NCBI GenBank assembly: GCA_964449075.1
Contig: CAYVBJ010000011.1
Location: forward strand, 1-64,000
Source of the DNA: CAYVBJ01 sp964449075
Lineage (GTDB): Bacteria > Bacteroidota > Rhodothermia > Balneolales > Balneolaceae
Length of the DNA stretch: 64,000 nt
Direction of reading: 5' to 3'
In this document: one piece after another, positions 63,681 through 64,000 of the stretch
Position numbering within the stretch: position 1 is the first letter of the stretch
Layout: every line of letters begins with the position of its first letter
Made by a program: the position numbers and the translations under genes
Notes under the pieces: model-generated
What the model saw: the letters and a program-made list of their open reading frames with translations, nothing else
What the model was told of the DNA's origin: nothing
Databases searched by the model: none

Positions 63681-64000
63681 TTACGTATCCAATAAAACGG
63701 AATGTTCAGTTTTAATTTTATCCTGAATTTTCATGAGTGCATGAATAACTGCGTCAGGCCGTGGCGGACAACCTGAAATATATGCATCAACGGGAAGGAA
63801 ATTGTCAACTCCCTGAACAACACCATAACAGCGATGCATACCCCCGGTAGAAGCACAGGCCCCCATTGCAATACACCATTTAGGGTCGGGCATCTGATCC
63901 CAGATTCTGCGAATTGCGTGCGACATTTTGTAGGAACACCATCCCGCTACAATCATTACATCACTCTGCCGTGGTGAAAATCGAAAAACTTCAGATCCAA
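63681..64000 (-). CDS. nuoB: NADH-quinone oxidoreductase subunit B, 5' end missing
   Basis: The frame is open to the window edge; about 106 residues of the C-terminal part are visible and the start lies outside. 'GSEVFRFSPRQSDVMIVAGW' and 'CIAMGACASTGGMHRCYGVVQGVD' (partly shown) hold one N2-cluster cysteine, and 'YISGCPPRPDAVI' holds the last one. The first two cysteines are beyond the edge. 5'-most nuo gene seen, so nuoA probably lies to the right. Confidence 0.93.
   Translation of the reverse strand, partial: GSEVFRFSPRQSDVMIVAGWCSYKMSHAIRRIWDQMPDPKWCIAMGACASTGGMHRCYGVVQGVDNFLPVDAYISGCPPRPDAVIHALMKIQDKIKTEHSVLLDT

Overview
The window looks like chromosome from a free-living, Gram-negative member of the Bacteroidota/Balneolota/Rhodothermota assemblage. 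The sequence is AT-rich, there are almost no Shine-Dalgarno motifs, and one promoter matches the Bacteroidota TTTG-N19-TAnnTTTG pattern. It carries a DUF2480 gene inside a SUF region, several outer-membrane barrels and lipoproteins with Bacteroidota-type signals, an MFS-free NSS symporter and a NuoB-H operon. A Balneolaceae-like lineage is my best guess (inference, no search was possible). No rRNA, tRNA, CRISPR array, prophage or transposase was recognised. || Layout. 1-2024: start of a DUF58 gene, a small winged-helix-like ORF preceded by an 11-bp tandem repeat, and a non-coding array of four 200-240 bp units full of interleaved palindromes. 2025-14704 (minus strand): a TPR plus type-I periplasmic-binding-fold protein, guaA, gcvH, accC-accB-efp, an NSS sodium symporter, a GH13 debranching-type enzyme coupled to metG, and a SpoU-family RNA methyltransferase. 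14878-22900 (plus): greA, ugd, uxs, a NUDIX protein, an outer-membrane barrel, a lipoprotein with an SH3 domain and a caspase-like domain that has lost its catalytic dyad, an EamA transporter and pta. 23285-30359 (plus): sufB-sufC-sufD-sufS, nfu, an A-type carrier, DUF2480 and an SDR. 30393-33384: a D15-type barrel, DUF4412 and a lipoprotein. || 33474-49516 is the most interesting part: a lipid locus. On the minus strand sqs-shc-hpnG-ispA-dxs feed and build the hopanoid skeleton, and divergently hpnH and hpnB extend the side chain. Next to it lies a cassette of an HpnO-like class III aminotransferase, an HpnL/UPF0104-type membrane protein and two tandem sulfotransferases, with a third sulfotransferase divergent. 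Together they suggest a route from pyruvate/GAP to an amino-functionalised hopanoid that may be sulfated and moved across the membrane. The enzymes are recognisable; the sulfated product is my inference. || 49614-56788: a UvrD-type helicase, two paralogous lipoproteins that carry the Cys...Gln signature of thioester domains, a porin-like barrel, a WecA/MraY-family membrane protein in which several catalytic acidic residues are replaced, and a small membrane protein. 57216-64000 (minus): nuoH-G-F-E-D-C-B, with nuoB cut by the window edge.
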